DNA of 64,000 bases from Pseudomonas sessilinigenes (GCF_003850565.1 NZ_CP027706.1:1984001-2048000), one strand, 5' to 3'; shown: positions 8,774 to 17,376, numbered from the stretch's first letter. The notes: a model not told the origin generated them from the sequence alone. Translations and numbers: made by a program.

Positions 8774-9745
8774 ATGAGCACTTCAGCCAGAAGTCGTCGT
8801 TCGGTAGTACTGTGGATGTATGAAAACGACAATGGTCATATCCCCAGGCAAAAACTCTGTGAGTTACTTGAGGAAAAAGGCTTTGTGGTTTTTTCCGACT
8901 TTGACATGCGCCAATGCCATGTTATTTCCGGGAAAGTCTATACCGCCTGTGGGCGCTGCCTCAGTGATTTTGATGCGCTGTTTCATATGAACGCCGATGA
9001 GCAGTCGCCTTATCAGGCCGATATTCTTCGGGCGTTGCAGGACAGCGGTGTAGCGGTGGTGAACGAGTGTGTTTCATTCTTCAATTGCCGCGACAAGTTC
9101 AAGGCCAACCAACTGTTACGTCTGCATGGCGTGAACGTCCCCGACTCCGCATTGCTCGGCAGCCAGATCGACGCTGCGGTCATTCACCAACTCTTCGCGC
9201 GTTGGGGCAGCCTGGTTTACAAACCACGCTCGGGTCATGGGGCGGTCGGTGTCATGCGCTTCGTGGCAGCTGAACAGTTCATCGACTTTATCCAGGCCAC
9301 TGCACACTTCCTCGGTGATTACTACGTTGAGCAATTCATCGAGTTCGGCGAATACGACTGCCGGGTCGAGATCTTCAATGGCGAGTTGATGGGCGGCTAT
9401 AGCCGCAAGAAGAAACACAGCTTTAAAACCAACATATCCGCCGGCGGTGAAATGACTCCGCGAATTCTGGGTGGAGAAGTCGAAGTGGCCCTCAAGGCTG
9501 CCCAGGTACTGGGTATCAACGGGACTATCGTCGACATGGTGCAGTCGACTGCCGACGGCCAGTTCTATGTGCTGGAGGTCAATCCTCTTCTGGGCATCTT
9601 CGTCGAGTCGGCCATGCGTGCCGGCACCAAGATGCCCGACACCGAGCCGGACGAGCGTTACTCCTACGACCGCTTGAAGCTGGACTCGATTGCCAGCTAC
9701 ATCGACGCGCTGCCTGCGCGCCAGTCACGGCTACCGACGCCATGA
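8774..9745 (+). CDS. ATP-grasp ligase, GshB/RimK-like
   Basis: This 323-residue protein has the ATP-grasp fold in order: pre-ATP domain (FDALFHMNADEQSPY, then VVNECVSFFNCRDKF, corresponding to the glutathione synthetase segment before the lid), ATP-binding LVYKPRSGHGAVGV, the loop SAGGEMTP, and the metal-binding end FYVLEVNPLLG. It should make an amide bond through an acyl phosphate. The resemblance to glutathione synthetase and RimK suggests adding an amino acid to a gamma-glutamyl compound, in partnership with the glutamate-cysteine-ligase-like gene at 13059. GGAG precedes the ATG. A 70-nt gap with a weak hairpin (about 8711-8731) separates it from the GST gene. Confidence 0.88.
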   Translation: MSTSARSRRSVVLWMYENDNGHIPRQKLCELLEEKGFVVFSDFDMRQCHVISGKVYTACGRCLSDFDALFHMNADEQSPYQADILRALQDSGVAVVNECVSFFNCRDKFKANQLLRLHGVNVPDSALLGSQIDAAVIHQLFARWGSLVYKPRSGHGAVGVMRFVAAEQFIDFIQATAHFLGDYYVEQFIEFGEYDCRVEIFNGELMGGYSRKKKHSFKTNISAGGEMTPRILGGEVEVALKAAQVLGINGTIVDMVQSTADGQFYVLEVNPLLGIFVESAMRAGTKMPDTEPDERYSYDRLKLDSIASYIDALPARQSRLPTP

Positions 9746-9796
9746 AACCTGCGCACTGTGCATAGGCGCAGTGCCGGTACCTATTCAGGGAATTGA

Positions 9797-10588
9797 ATGA
9801 TGCAGCCCGTTATTCTGATCAGCGCCGCACGCCAGCGGCTGGCTATCAATCACTCCGCTGCCTTGGCGATGAACGTCGTCAACTGCAGTTTCACCGAGCT
9901 TTTGATCAGCCTGGGCTGTGTGCCGCTGATCGTTGTGCCGGGGACGTCCATCGAGGCTCTGCAGCACCTGTTCAGCATTGCCGATGGGGTGCTGCTGGGG
10001 TCCGGGCAGGACCTTTGTCCGAGCACTTATGGTGAGGCCCCCGAGGTCAGCTATTCGGCGCAAGTGTCGGGAATCGGAGAGCCTTACAAGCGGCCACTGA
10101 TGCTCAGGCCCGATCAGGATCGGGATGCACTGGAGCTGGCCCTGTATCGACAGGCCAGGTCCTTGCGCCTGCCGATTCTTGGTGTCTGTCGGGGCATGCA
10201 ACTGATCAACGTGGCCGAAGGAGGCACGCTGTATCAGGAGATCCCCGAGCGGGGCGTCGATCACTGCATCGACGCGGATGGCTGGATCAACTATCACCCT
10301 GTGGCCGTCGATCCGCAGAGCCAGCTCTATCGGCTTGTCGACAAGCGCAGTTTCAACGTTTCGTCCGTGCACCATCAGGCGATCAAGCATCTGGCCCCGA
10401 GCTTGAAAGCCAGTGCGATGGCGGCTGATGGGCTGATCGAGGCGGTGGAGCTGGACAGTCACGAGCATTTCGTCATGGGGCTGCAGGGGCACATTGAAAA
10501 GACCCTGAACAATCATCCGGAAAACTTGCAGATATGGAAAAAGTTCGCCAGTGAGGCTGCCACAAGGAGTCGGCAACATGTCAATTGA
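9797..10588 (+). CDS. class I glutamine-amidotransferase-like gamma-glutamyl hydrolase
   Basis: This 263-residue protein belongs to the PuuD-type branch of class I glutamine amidotransferases. The nucleophile elbow is LGVCRGMQL (Cys about 131), with a second histidine in VHHQAIK and the catalytic His-Glu pair in GLQGHIE (about 232 and 234). These free-standing enzymes remove gamma-glutamyl groups, as PuuD does from gamma-glutamyl-GABA and plant GGP1 does from glutathione conjugates during glucosinolate synthesis. In this cluster it is the natural partner of the gamma-glutamyl ligase at 13059. It overlaps the next gene by 11 nt. Confidence 0.9.
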   Translation: MMQPVILISAARQRLAINHSAALAMNVVNCSFTELLISLGCVPLIVVPGTSIEALQHLFSIADGVLLGSGQDLCPSTYGEAPEVSYSAQVSGIGEPYKRPLMLRPDQDRDALELALYRQARSLRLPILGVCRGMQLINVAEGGTLYQEIPERGVDHCIDADGWINYHPVAVDPQSQLYRLVDKRSFNVSSVHHQAIKHLAPSLKASAMAADGLIEAVELDSHEHFVMGLQGHIEKTLNNHPENLQIWKKFASEAATRSRQHVN

Positions 10589-11786
10589 ACACTTCCAGGT
10601 GCCTCTTTATCAGCCCTTGATGAAGAGCCTCGAGTCGTTTTTCGAGGCCGGCGACTGCACCGCGATTCCGCTGCTGAACAAAAAGGAAATCATTTCCGGG
10701 TTTCCCGGAAACTTCATGACCCAGGCGATGCGCATCGGCATCGAGGGCGGTGACGTGGAGTTTGCCAATACCTCCGGGAGCAGTTCCCAGATCCTCCAGA
10801 TCATTCGCTACAAGGGCTGGTGGGGGCGTGAGTTCCAGCGCGCCTATCAGCGTGTGGCGGACATGGTCGGGTACTCGATGGAGCACGACCGGAAAGCGGT
10901 GCTGACAACGGCGGCCTGTTCCGCTACGTCCTGTTTTCTGGACGACCCGGATTACCAGCAGCGCATACACAATGGGGTGCTGAGTCTCAATACCCATCCC
11001 GACCCTACGCGCTGGACGCGAACCGACATCCAGCGCATCGACGCCGAACTGCGGATGTTTGCCCCCAAGCTCCTGGAGATAGATCCGACCTACCTCGCAC
11101 TGTTCCTGGCCAAGCGCGCGGAGTACCGGATTGCCGAGCCTCTGTACATCCCGGACTTCATAGCCGCGTCCTACGAGTACATGACGCTCAATGTTCGCCG
11201 CCTGATCGAGAGCGCCTACGGCTTGCCGGTGCTGAGCATGTATGGCTCGACGGAACTGGGCGTGCTGTTCATGCAGGACAGCAGCGCAAGCTTTGTCCGC
11301 TGCGGCCATGACACCTTGCTAGAGCTCAGGCCGTATCAGGCCGGGCGCAATCTGTTCGAGTTGATTGTCACGTCCTGGAAGAACCCGCTGATGCCTCTGT
11401 TGCGCTATGCCACCGGGGACCTTGTCGAGGTCGCACCAGGCGACTGGTCGAACAGGGTCTTCGGCGCCATGGACGAGGTTCCGTTGCTGAAGCTGCATGG
11501 CCGGATCAGGGACTGCATGGTGACCGATGCAGGAGAGATCAGGACCCTGGCGGACCTGGATGAACTGTTTGCCGTTTCCGCACCTTGGGCCCGGCAGTAT
11601 CAACTGCAGATTGCCGAGCACAAGGTCACCCTGTTCTACGTCACGGATGCACAGCAGCGCGATGCCGATATGTCGACGGTTGAGCGCACTCTGCGGGGCT
11701 GGTTTGGCCGCTCGCGCACGGTCCAGGCCATGGCGGTTCCAAGCATTGCGCCTGAAGCATCAGGGAAGTTTGCAATAGTCAGATAG
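10578..11786 (+). CDS. PaaK/CapK-like adenylate-forming enzyme
   Basis: This 402-residue protein resembles the phenylacetate-CoA-ligase (PaaK) branch of AMP-forming enzymes. Visible motifs are the phosphate loop TSGSSSQI (about residue 56), SMYGSTELG (A5-like), LLRYATGDLV and GRIRD, with a short C-terminal swinging domain. It is expected to adenylate a carboxylate and may pass it to CoA, an amine or a sulfur nucleophile. No carrier protein is encoded nearby, so loading onto a thiolation domain is unlikely. AAGGAG supports the ATG at 10578, inside the end of the preceding gene. Confidence 0.85.
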   Translation: MSIEHFQVPLYQPLMKSLESFFEAGDCTAIPLLNKKEIISGFPGNFMTQAMRIGIEGGDVEFANTSGSSSQILQIIRYKGWWGREFQRAYQRVADMVGYSMEHDRKAVLTTAACSATSCFLDDPDYQQRIHNGVLSLNTHPDPTRWTRTDIQRIDAELRMFAPKLLEIDPTYLALFLAKRAEYRIAEPLYIPDFIAASYEYMTLNVRRLIESAYGLPVLSMYGSTELGVLFMQDSSASFVRCGHDTLLELRPYQAGRNLFELIVTSWKNPLMPLLRYATGDLVEVAPGDWSNRVFGAMDEVPLLKLHGRIRDCMVTDAGEIRTLADLDELFAVSAPWARQYQLQIAEHKVTLFYVTDAQQRDADMSTVERTLRGWFGRSRTVQAMAVPSIAPEASGKFAIVR

Positions 11787-11831
11787 TGGGTCCGTGAAGA
11801 GTCGTCCCTCAATATAAAAAGAGAGAATGTT

Positions 11832-13043
11832 ATGCAAGCCTTGGATGTGAAATGCATGGTATTGCCGGATGTGCGCAACGACTTTCCGTTCTTTCGGGAT
11901 AATCAGCGAATCTACCTGGACAGTTCATCCACTGCGTTGAAACCGGCATCGGTGATGAATGCCATCACCGATTTTTACCTGCATGCCGGTAGCAATGTCG
12001 GGCGTTCGAATCATCAGTATGCCCAGTTGTCCACCCAGCTCTTCGAGTCGTCGCGCAACAAGCTGGCCTGTTTCCTGGGGTGCAGTGCCGACGAAGTGAT
12101 CTTTACCGCCAACTGCACGGATTCGATCAACCTGATCGCTCATGGGCTGGCCTTGGGGGAGGGCGATCATGTGGTGGTTTCACCGCTGGAGCACCACTCC
12201 AATCTGCTGCCCTGGTTGTCCAGGTGTCGAGTCACCGTTGCCCGGCTGGATGACAACGGTTGCATCGACCTGGACTACCTGGATTCGTTGCTGGCCGCCG
12301 ATCCCGCCAGGCTGGTCGCGGTCTGCCATGCCTCGAATGTCACCGGCAACGTCCAGCCGGTCGGGCAGATCTGTCAGATCGCCAGGGCGCGAGGGGCGCT
12401 GAGCTTGCTGGATGCGGCGCAGACCGTTGGCCATGTAAGCGTCAATGTCGAGCAGATCGGCTGTGATTTTCTCGCGCTTTCCGGGCACAAGATGTTCGGC
12501 CCGTCGGGGATTGGCGCGCTGTACCTGCGGCGTGACCTGCAAGCGTCGATGCAGAACTATCGCTATGGCGGTGGCATGGTCAACAAGGTCCAGCAGGGCG
12601 ACGTCAGCTATCAATCCGGGCCCGGTCGCTTCGAGGCCGGCACACCGAACATTGAAGGCGCCATCGGGCTGGGCGCGGCGATCGACTATCTCAACAGCCT
12701 GGGCGGGCAATGGGTGCAGGAGCACGACCAGGATCTTGAGCGCTACTTCAGGTCGCAGATTCAAGCGGTGCGCAATATCGAGGTGGCCTTCCCCATCGCG
12801 CCGCAGCACCTGCCCATTTTCCCTCTGGTTGCCGTTGGCAAGGTGGATATCGGTTTTGTCTCGAGGATTCTTTCCGATCGTTACGATATTGCCCTGAGTT
12901 CCGGATACCAGTGTAACCAGCCGCTTTACCGCAACAGTGGAATTAATGGCGCCTTGCGTGTCTCGATGCATCTTTACAATAGCCGCAAAGATATCGACAC
13001 GCTGATGATGGCACTCACGGATCTCCAGGATCTGCTGGCTTAG
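11832..13043 (+). CDS. class V aminotransferase fold PLP enzyme, cysteine-desulfurase/C-S-lyase-like
   Basis: This 403-residue protein has the SufS/CsdA (group II cysteine desulfurase) layout: YLDSSSTALKP at the N terminus, PLEHHSNLLPW, DAAQTVGH, PLP lysine in SGHKMFGPSG (about Lys220), and an active-site-type cysteine in GYQCNQPL (about Cys361), where SufS has its persulfide cysteine. Retention of that Cys favours sulfur transfer, but related enzymes act as C-S or C-N lyases. No SufE or SufBCD partner lies nearby, so it is not a housekeeping Fe-S gene. It may cleave a cysteine conjugate or supply sulfur to the product. GAGAGA lies upstream of the ATG. Confidence 0.88.
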   Translation: MQALDVKCMVLPDVRNDFPFFRDNQRIYLDSSSTALKPASVMNAITDFYLHAGSNVGRSNHQYAQLSTQLFESSRNKLACFLGCSADEVIFTANCTDSINLIAHGLALGEGDHVVVSPLEHHSNLLPWLSRCRVTVARLDDNGCIDLDYLDSLLAADPARLVAVCHASNVTGNVQPVGQICQIARARGALSLLDAAQTVGHVSVNVEQIGCDFLALSGHKMFGPSGIGALYLRRDLQASMQNYRYGGGMVNKVQQGDVSYQSGPGRFEAGTPNIEGAIGLGAAIDYLNSLGGQWVQEHDQDLERYFRSQIQAVRNIEVAFPIAPQHLPIFPLVAVGKVDIGFVSRILSDRYDIALSSGYQCNQPLYRNSGINGALRVSMHLYNSRKDIDTLMMALTDLQDLLA

Positions 13044-13058
13044 TAGGAGGGAATCAAT

Positions 13059-14423
13059 ATGGCCGGTGAATTACTGGAAGTGTTGGGGGCAAGAGCCATA
13101 ACCAAGGAAGATTGTATTGCCTATTTTCATCGGCATATAAAACGCCGGACTTCGGCATTGATCGGACTTGAATATGAATTGATCCTGATCGACAAGGCGA
13201 CTTCCCTGAGCGTGCCATTCTTTGGCCTGCGCAGCCTGTCGAGCATCTTCAAGGGCCTGCTGGGATATGGCTACACGCCGGTTTATGACGATGGCCTGAT
13301 CATCGGCTTGAAACGCGGCGGCACGGTCATCAGCCTGGAGCCCGGTGGCCAGGTGGAGTTTTCCTCGTCGGCGCTGCGTCTGGTGTCCGATGTGGTGATC
13401 GAGCTCGAAGTGTTTCTGCGGGAGCTGGATCAGGTTTGCCAGGGGCTGGCCATTTCGTTGCTGCCGATCGGTTACCGGCCATATGGCGGCGTGGCGTCGG
13501 TGGCGACCGTGCCGCGGACCCGCTACCTGCACATGATGCCCCTCCTGGAAAAGGTCTCGGGGGCTTCGGCCGGGCAGAAGATGACCGCGTCGATGCAGGT
13601 CTCCGTCGATTACTTCTCCGAGCAGCATGCGGGCAAGTTGTTGCAGCTGGGAGTTGCCTGCCAGCCTTACATTGTCGCGCTGTTTGCCAACTCCCCGTAC
13701 TTTTCGGCTGCTACCAGTCGCTATAAAAGCCATCGGATGCATGCCTGGACCCAGTTCGATCAGCAACGCTCGGGGATTCCCGAGTTCATGTTGCGCCCGC
13801 AGTTCTGCGCCAGCACCTTTGAGCACTATGTTGACTGGGCCCTGGAGAAACCGCTGCTGTTCATTCAGCGTCAAGGGCAGCTGATTCACATGAACGACCT
13901 GAGCTTTCGCGACTATATGCGCCTGGGCTCGGCATCGGGGGCTGCCACGCTGCAGGACTGGATCATGCACCTGGGCACCCTCTATCCCGAGGCGCGGCTG
14001 AAGAACATCGTCGAGTTTCGCTCCGCCGACACCTGCGCTCCGCCCTTCGCCGCTTCCCTCGCGGCATTCTGGAAGGGCCTGGCCTACAGCGAAGATGCTC
14101 TTGATGCTGCATTGGCGATGCTGGGGCGGCAGACTCCCAGCGAGTTGAGCCGCAAGTATGCACAGGCCGCAGAGTTCGGCATGGCCGGAGTCGATGCGGC
14201 AGGAAACTCGCTGGCCGAAGGGATCGGCCGCCTGGTTGCACTGGCCATTCAGGGATTGCTGTATCAGGGCGCATCCACGGTTGAGAGTGGTTATCTGCAA
14301 GCGTTGAACGAGATGATTGCGGCCGGGCAATCTGCAGCTGATCTAATGCTAAACAAGGGCGTGCCTATATGCTTGGGAGTCATCCCGGAAACACCTTATT
14401 CGAACATTAAATGCGTCTCCTAA
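13059..14423 (+). CDS. glutamate-cysteine-ligase-like (GCS2 family) gamma-glutamyl ligase
   Basis: This 454-residue protein resembles the plant/proteobacterial type of glutamate-cysteine ligase, also used by EgtA. Key segments are IGLEYELILI (acidic metal ligands, about 36-45), ISLEPGGQVEFSSS, TASMQVSVDY, and a helical C-terminal half. It should form a gamma-glutamyl amide from ATP, glutamate and cysteine or a pathway amine. Together with the ATP-grasp gene it could build a glutathione-like carrier, or it could mask an amino group later freed by the hydrolase at 9797. AGGAGG precedes the ATG. Confidence 0.87.
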   Translation: MAGELLEVLGARAITKEDCIAYFHRHIKRRTSALIGLEYELILIDKATSLSVPFFGLRSLSSIFKGLLGYGYTPVYDDGLIIGLKRGGTVISLEPGGQVEFSSSALRLVSDVVIELEVFLRELDQVCQGLAISLLPIGYRPYGGVASVATVPRTRYLHMMPLLEKVSGASAGQKMTASMQVSVDYFSEQHAGKLLQLGVACQPYIVALFANSPYFSAATSRYKSHRMHAWTQFDQQRSGIPEFMLRPQFCASTFEHYVDWALEKPLLFIQRQGQLIHMNDLSFRDYMRLGSASGAATLQDWIMHLGTLYPEARLKNIVEFRSADTCAPPFAASLAAFWKGLAYSEDALDAALAMLGRQTPSELSRKYAQAAEFGMAGVDAAGNSLAEGIGRLVALAIQGLLYQGASTVESGYLQALNEMIAAGQSAADLMLNKGVPICLGVIPETPYSNIKCVS

Positions 14424-14430
14424 AGCAATC

Positions 14431-14502
14431 TGCCGCGCGTTGCGAATGGTAGTCGACTGTAATATATTCCGCCCTCGGTAATGAGTGCGTGCGGCATTTT
14501 TT
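14431..14502 (+). terminator. terminator-like hairpin in the leader of the second leucyl-tRNA synthetase gene
   Basis: Left arm TGCCGCGCG (14431-14439) pairs with CGTGCGGCA (14488-14496), nine pairs including one G-U, directly followed by six T. The loop is about 48 nt. It can form only in transcripts reading in from upstream. Transcripts from the promoter at 14440-14468 would lack the left arm, so operon read-through may be trimmed while local transcription of the synthetase is spared. Confidence 0.5.
14440..14468 (+). promoter_or_regulatory. candidate own promoter of the second leucyl-tRNA synthetase gene
   Basis: TTGCGA (14440-14445) and TATATT (14463-14468) are spaced by 17 nt, predicting a start near 14475 and a leader of about 40 nt with AGGAG before the ATG. 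A separate promoter would suit a self-resistance gene that must be made before the toxic product. Confidence 0.5.
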
Positions 14503-14514
14503 CAGGAGTTGTTC

Positions 14515-17304
14515 ATGAAGACAGAAAGTATCAGGAAGATAGAAGATAAATGGCTCGCTCGCTGGGAAAATGAAAAGCATTACTCCGTTAAACTAGATAC
14601 TTCTCTGCCTAAATACTATTGCCTGGACATGTTTCCTTATCCTTCGGGGGCCGGTCTGCATGTTGGACACCCGCGCGGATATATTGCGACAGACGTATAT
14701 AGTCGTTTCAAGCGAATGGCCGGTTTCAATGTCTTGCATCCCATGGGGTTCGACTCTTTCGGGTTGCCGGCCGAGCAGTATGCAATCGAAACCGGACAAC
14801 ACCCCAGGGTCACCACTGACAAGAACATTGCCACGTTCAAGTCGCAGTTGAGAAAGCTGGGTTTTTGTTATGACCCGGACCGTGAGATCAAAACCTCCGA
14901 TGCCCAGTACTATCACTGGACACAATGGATATTCTCCCAACTGTTCGATAGCTGGTACTGCCTCGATACGGCGAAAGCCCTGCCTGTCTCTGCCCTGATC
15001 CAGCGCCTGGAACAGTCCGGCAATGCCGGGGTGAATGCCTGGTCTGACTCGCGGACCACCAGCATCAGTGCACAACAGTGGGCCGCTTTCTCGCCGTTGC
15101 AGCAGTCGGAGTTCTTGATGAACTACCGATTGGCTTATCGCGCCGAGTCTTATGTGAACTGGTGCCCGGCGCTGGGCACGGTGCTGGCCAACGATGAAAT
15201 CAAGGACGGTTTCTCCGAGCGTGGCGGCCACCCCGTTCAGAAAAAGATGATGAAGCAGTGGATGCTGCGCATCTCCGCCTATGCCGATCGTCTGCTGGAG
15301 GGGCTTGATAGCCTGGATTGGCCGGAAGCCTTGAAGGACATGCAGCGCAACTGGATCGGCAAATCCCAGGGCGCGGAAATCGACTTCCAGGTGGCGGATT
15401 CGCAGACCACGATCAAGGTCTTCACCACGCGCCCCGATACGCTCTATGGTGCGACCTTCCTGGTGCTGGCGCCGGAACATGATGCGGTCGAGGCCATTAC
15501 CTCGTCGGCGTGCAAGCCCGCGGTGGCAAATTATTGCGAGCAAGTGGCCTTGCGCTCCGAGCGCGAGCGCATGGCCAAGGCCGAGCGGATCACCGGCCAG
15601 TTCACCGGCGCCTATGCGGTTCATCCCCTGACCGGCGAAAACCTGCCGATCTGGATTGCCGATTACGTCCTGGCCGACTACGGCACGGGCGCCATCATGG
15701 CGGTCCCCTCCGGGGATCAACGGGATTTCAACTTTGCCCAGGCCTTCGATCTGCCTGTGGTGCATATCTACGAAGGGGCCGAGCAGGCCGCCAAGCCGTT
15801 CCTGATCAATGACGGGCGCCTGGTCAATTCCGCACAAGCCAGCGGCATGCTGCGTGCCGAGGCCACTGAATGGATTCTTCAGCGCCTGGTGGCGACCGGG
15901 AGCGCCAAGCGCACCTTCAATTACCGTATCCGTGATGCGATTTTTGGTCGTCAGCGCTATTGGGGTGAGCCGATCCCGGTGTATTACGACGAGCAGGGCA
16001 TTGCGCATGTGGTGCCCGAGCAGGACCTGCCGGTGACCCTGCCCGATGTCGAGGCCTTCCTGCCGACCAGCGAAGGCGAGCCGCCGTTGGAGCGGGCCCG
16101 CAGCTGGCGCTATGGCGGTTACAAGTACGAAACCACCACCATGCCCGGCTGGGCCGGGTCGAGCTGGTACTTCCTCAGGTACATGGACCCCAGCAACAGC
16201 CGTGAGCCGGTGTCGAAGCAAGCCCTGGCCTACTGGCAGGCCGTGGATCTGTATGTCGGCGGTTCCGAGCATGCCACCGGCCACCTGCTGTACTCGCGTT
16301 TCTGGACGCATTTCCTCAAGGATCGCGGCTTGCTGAGTTTTTCCGAGCCCTTCAAGCGGGTCCTGTGCCAGGGCATGATCCTTGGCGTCTCGGCGATCAT
16401 CTACCGCGACAAGGCGACCCACGAGTTCGTATCCGCCGATCTCAAGGACGGGCGGGACGTCCAGCCGCTGTATGTCGACATCAGCATGGTCAATGACAAG
16501 AACCAGGTGGATATCGAGGCGCTGCGTACCTGGCGCCAGGCTTACAGCGAAGGAAGCTTCGTCTGCTCCAAGGGCGTGTTCCTGTGTGATCGACTGTCGG
16601 AAAAGATGTCCAAGTCCAAGTACAACGTGGTCAACCCCGATGACCTGATCGATGTCTACGGGGCCGATACCTTCCGCCTGCATGAGATGTTCCTCGGGCC
16701 GATAGATCAGACCGCCATCTGGTCGACGCAATCGATCGACGGGCCGCACAAGTTCCTGCAGAAGGTCTGGCGCCTGTTTCTCGACGAGCAGGGCGGGGTG
16801 ATAGTGGATGACCTCGCCCCCAGCGACGAGGAGCTCAAGGCGGTGCACACGGCGATTGCCAAGGTGGGGCGCGCAACCGAGGAGATGTCCTACAACACCG
16901 CGATTGCCGCCTTGATGATCTGCGTGAACCAGCTCAGTGTCCTGCACTGCCACAAGCGAGGCGTGCTGGAGCTGTTGCTCAAGCTGTTGCACCCCTATGC
17001 GCCGTTCATTACCGAAGAACTGTGGGCCGAGGCCCTGGGGCACTCGCAGTCGATCCTCGATTGCGGTTATCCCATGGCCGATGAAGGTGTGCTGTATGAG
17101 GCGCAGTTCGAATGCCCGGTCTCCATCAACGGCAAGTTGCGTACCCGCATCATGCTGCCGCGCGGGTTGACTGACGAGGCGGTCAAGGCCCAGGTGCTGG
17201 AAGACGCCACGGTGCAACGCTGGTTGTCTGGCGGGCGCTTGCTGAAGTTCATCTTCGTTCCTGATCGGATCATCAACATCGTGTGCGCCGCGAACGCTGA
17301 TTGA
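14515..17304 (+). CDS. leuS: second leucyl-tRNA synthetase, Bacteroidetes-type, likely self-resistance
   Basis: This 929-residue class I synthetase has HVGH (about 49-52) within PYPSGAGLHVGHPRGY and KMSKS (about 697-701). It is some 70 residues longer than the usual proteobacterial LeuRS. It carries an insertion before NYRLAYRAESYVNWCPALG and the sequences QKKMMKQWMLRISAYADRL and HEMFLGPIDQTAIWS, which match my memory of Bacteroidetes LeuRS. In the CP1 editing domain, TTRPDT is present, but the segment usually reading GHDQRD is SGDQRD. At the end of a biosynthetic train it most simply provides a product-resistant LeuRS, comparable to AgnB2 in agrocin 84. Supplying Leu-tRNA for biosynthesis, as VlmL does with Ser-tRNA for valanimycin, is the alternative. 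Confidence 0.93.
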   Translation: MKTESIRKIEDKWLARWENEKHYSVKLDTSLPKYYCLDMFPYPSGAGLHVGHPRGYIATDVYSRFKRMAGFNVLHPMGFDSFGLPAEQYAIETGQHPRVTTDKNIATFKSQLRKLGFCYDPDREIKTSDAQYYHWTQWIFSQLFDSWYCLDTAKALPVSALIQRLEQSGNAGVNAWSDSRTTSISAQQWAAFSPLQQSEFLMNYRLAYRAESYVNWCPALGTVLANDEIKDGFSERGGHPVQKKMMKQWMLRISAYADRLLEGLDSLDWPEALKDMQRNWIGKSQGAEIDFQVADSQTTIKVFTTRPDTLYGATFLVLAPEHDAVEAITSSACKPAVANYCEQVALRSERERMAKAERITGQFTGAYAVHPLTGENLPIWIADYVLADYGTGAIMAVPSGDQRDFNFAQAFDLPVVHIYEGAEQAAKPFLINDGRLVNSAQASGMLRAEATEWILQRLVATGSAKRTFNYRIRDAIFGRQRYWGEPIPVYYDEQGIAHVVPEQDLPVTLPDVEAFLPTSEGEPPLERARSWRYGGYKYETTTMPGWAGSSWYFLRYMDPSNSREPVSKQALAYWQAVDLYVGGSEHATGHLLYSRFWTHFLKDRGLLSFSEPFKRVLCQGMILGVSAIIYRDKATHEFVSADLKDGRDVQPLYVDISMVNDKNQVDIEALRTWRQAYSEGSFVCSKGVFLCDRLSEKMSKSKYNVVNPDDLIDVYGADTFRLHEMFLGPIDQTAIWSTQSIDGPHKFLQKVWRLFLDEQGGVIVDDLAPSDEELKAVHTAIAKVGRATEEMSYNTAIAALMICVNQLSVLHCHKRGVLELLLKLLHPYAPFITEELWAEALGHSQSILDCGYPMADEGVLYEAQFECPVSINGKLRTRIMLPRGLTDEAVKAQVLEDATVQRWLSGGRLLKFIFVPDRIINIVCAANAD

Positions 17305-17326
17305 TCCCGAGCATTTGTTGCAAAGC

Positions 17327-17363
17327 AGCCGGACCAGGGTCGACAACCCGGTCCGGCTTTTTC
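17327..17363 (+). terminator. intrinsic terminator closing the biosynthetic operon
   Basis: AGCCGGACC (17327-17335) pairs with GGTCCGGCT (17350-17358), followed by a T-rich run. It lies 23 nt after the LeuRS stop and marks the right end of the cluster. Confidence 0.85.
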
Positions 17364-17376
17364 ATTTGGGGGCGGC

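Noticed and set aside
11832..13043. Housekeeping SufS for Fe-S assembly
   Set aside because: No suf or isc genes are adjacent and it sits in mid-operon of the biosynthetic train, so a pathway-specific role is more likely.
14593..17346. 917-codon minus-strand open frame opposite the second LeuRS
   Set aside because: The plus-strand LeuRS is full length with both signature motifs. The antisense frame is a G+C shadow.
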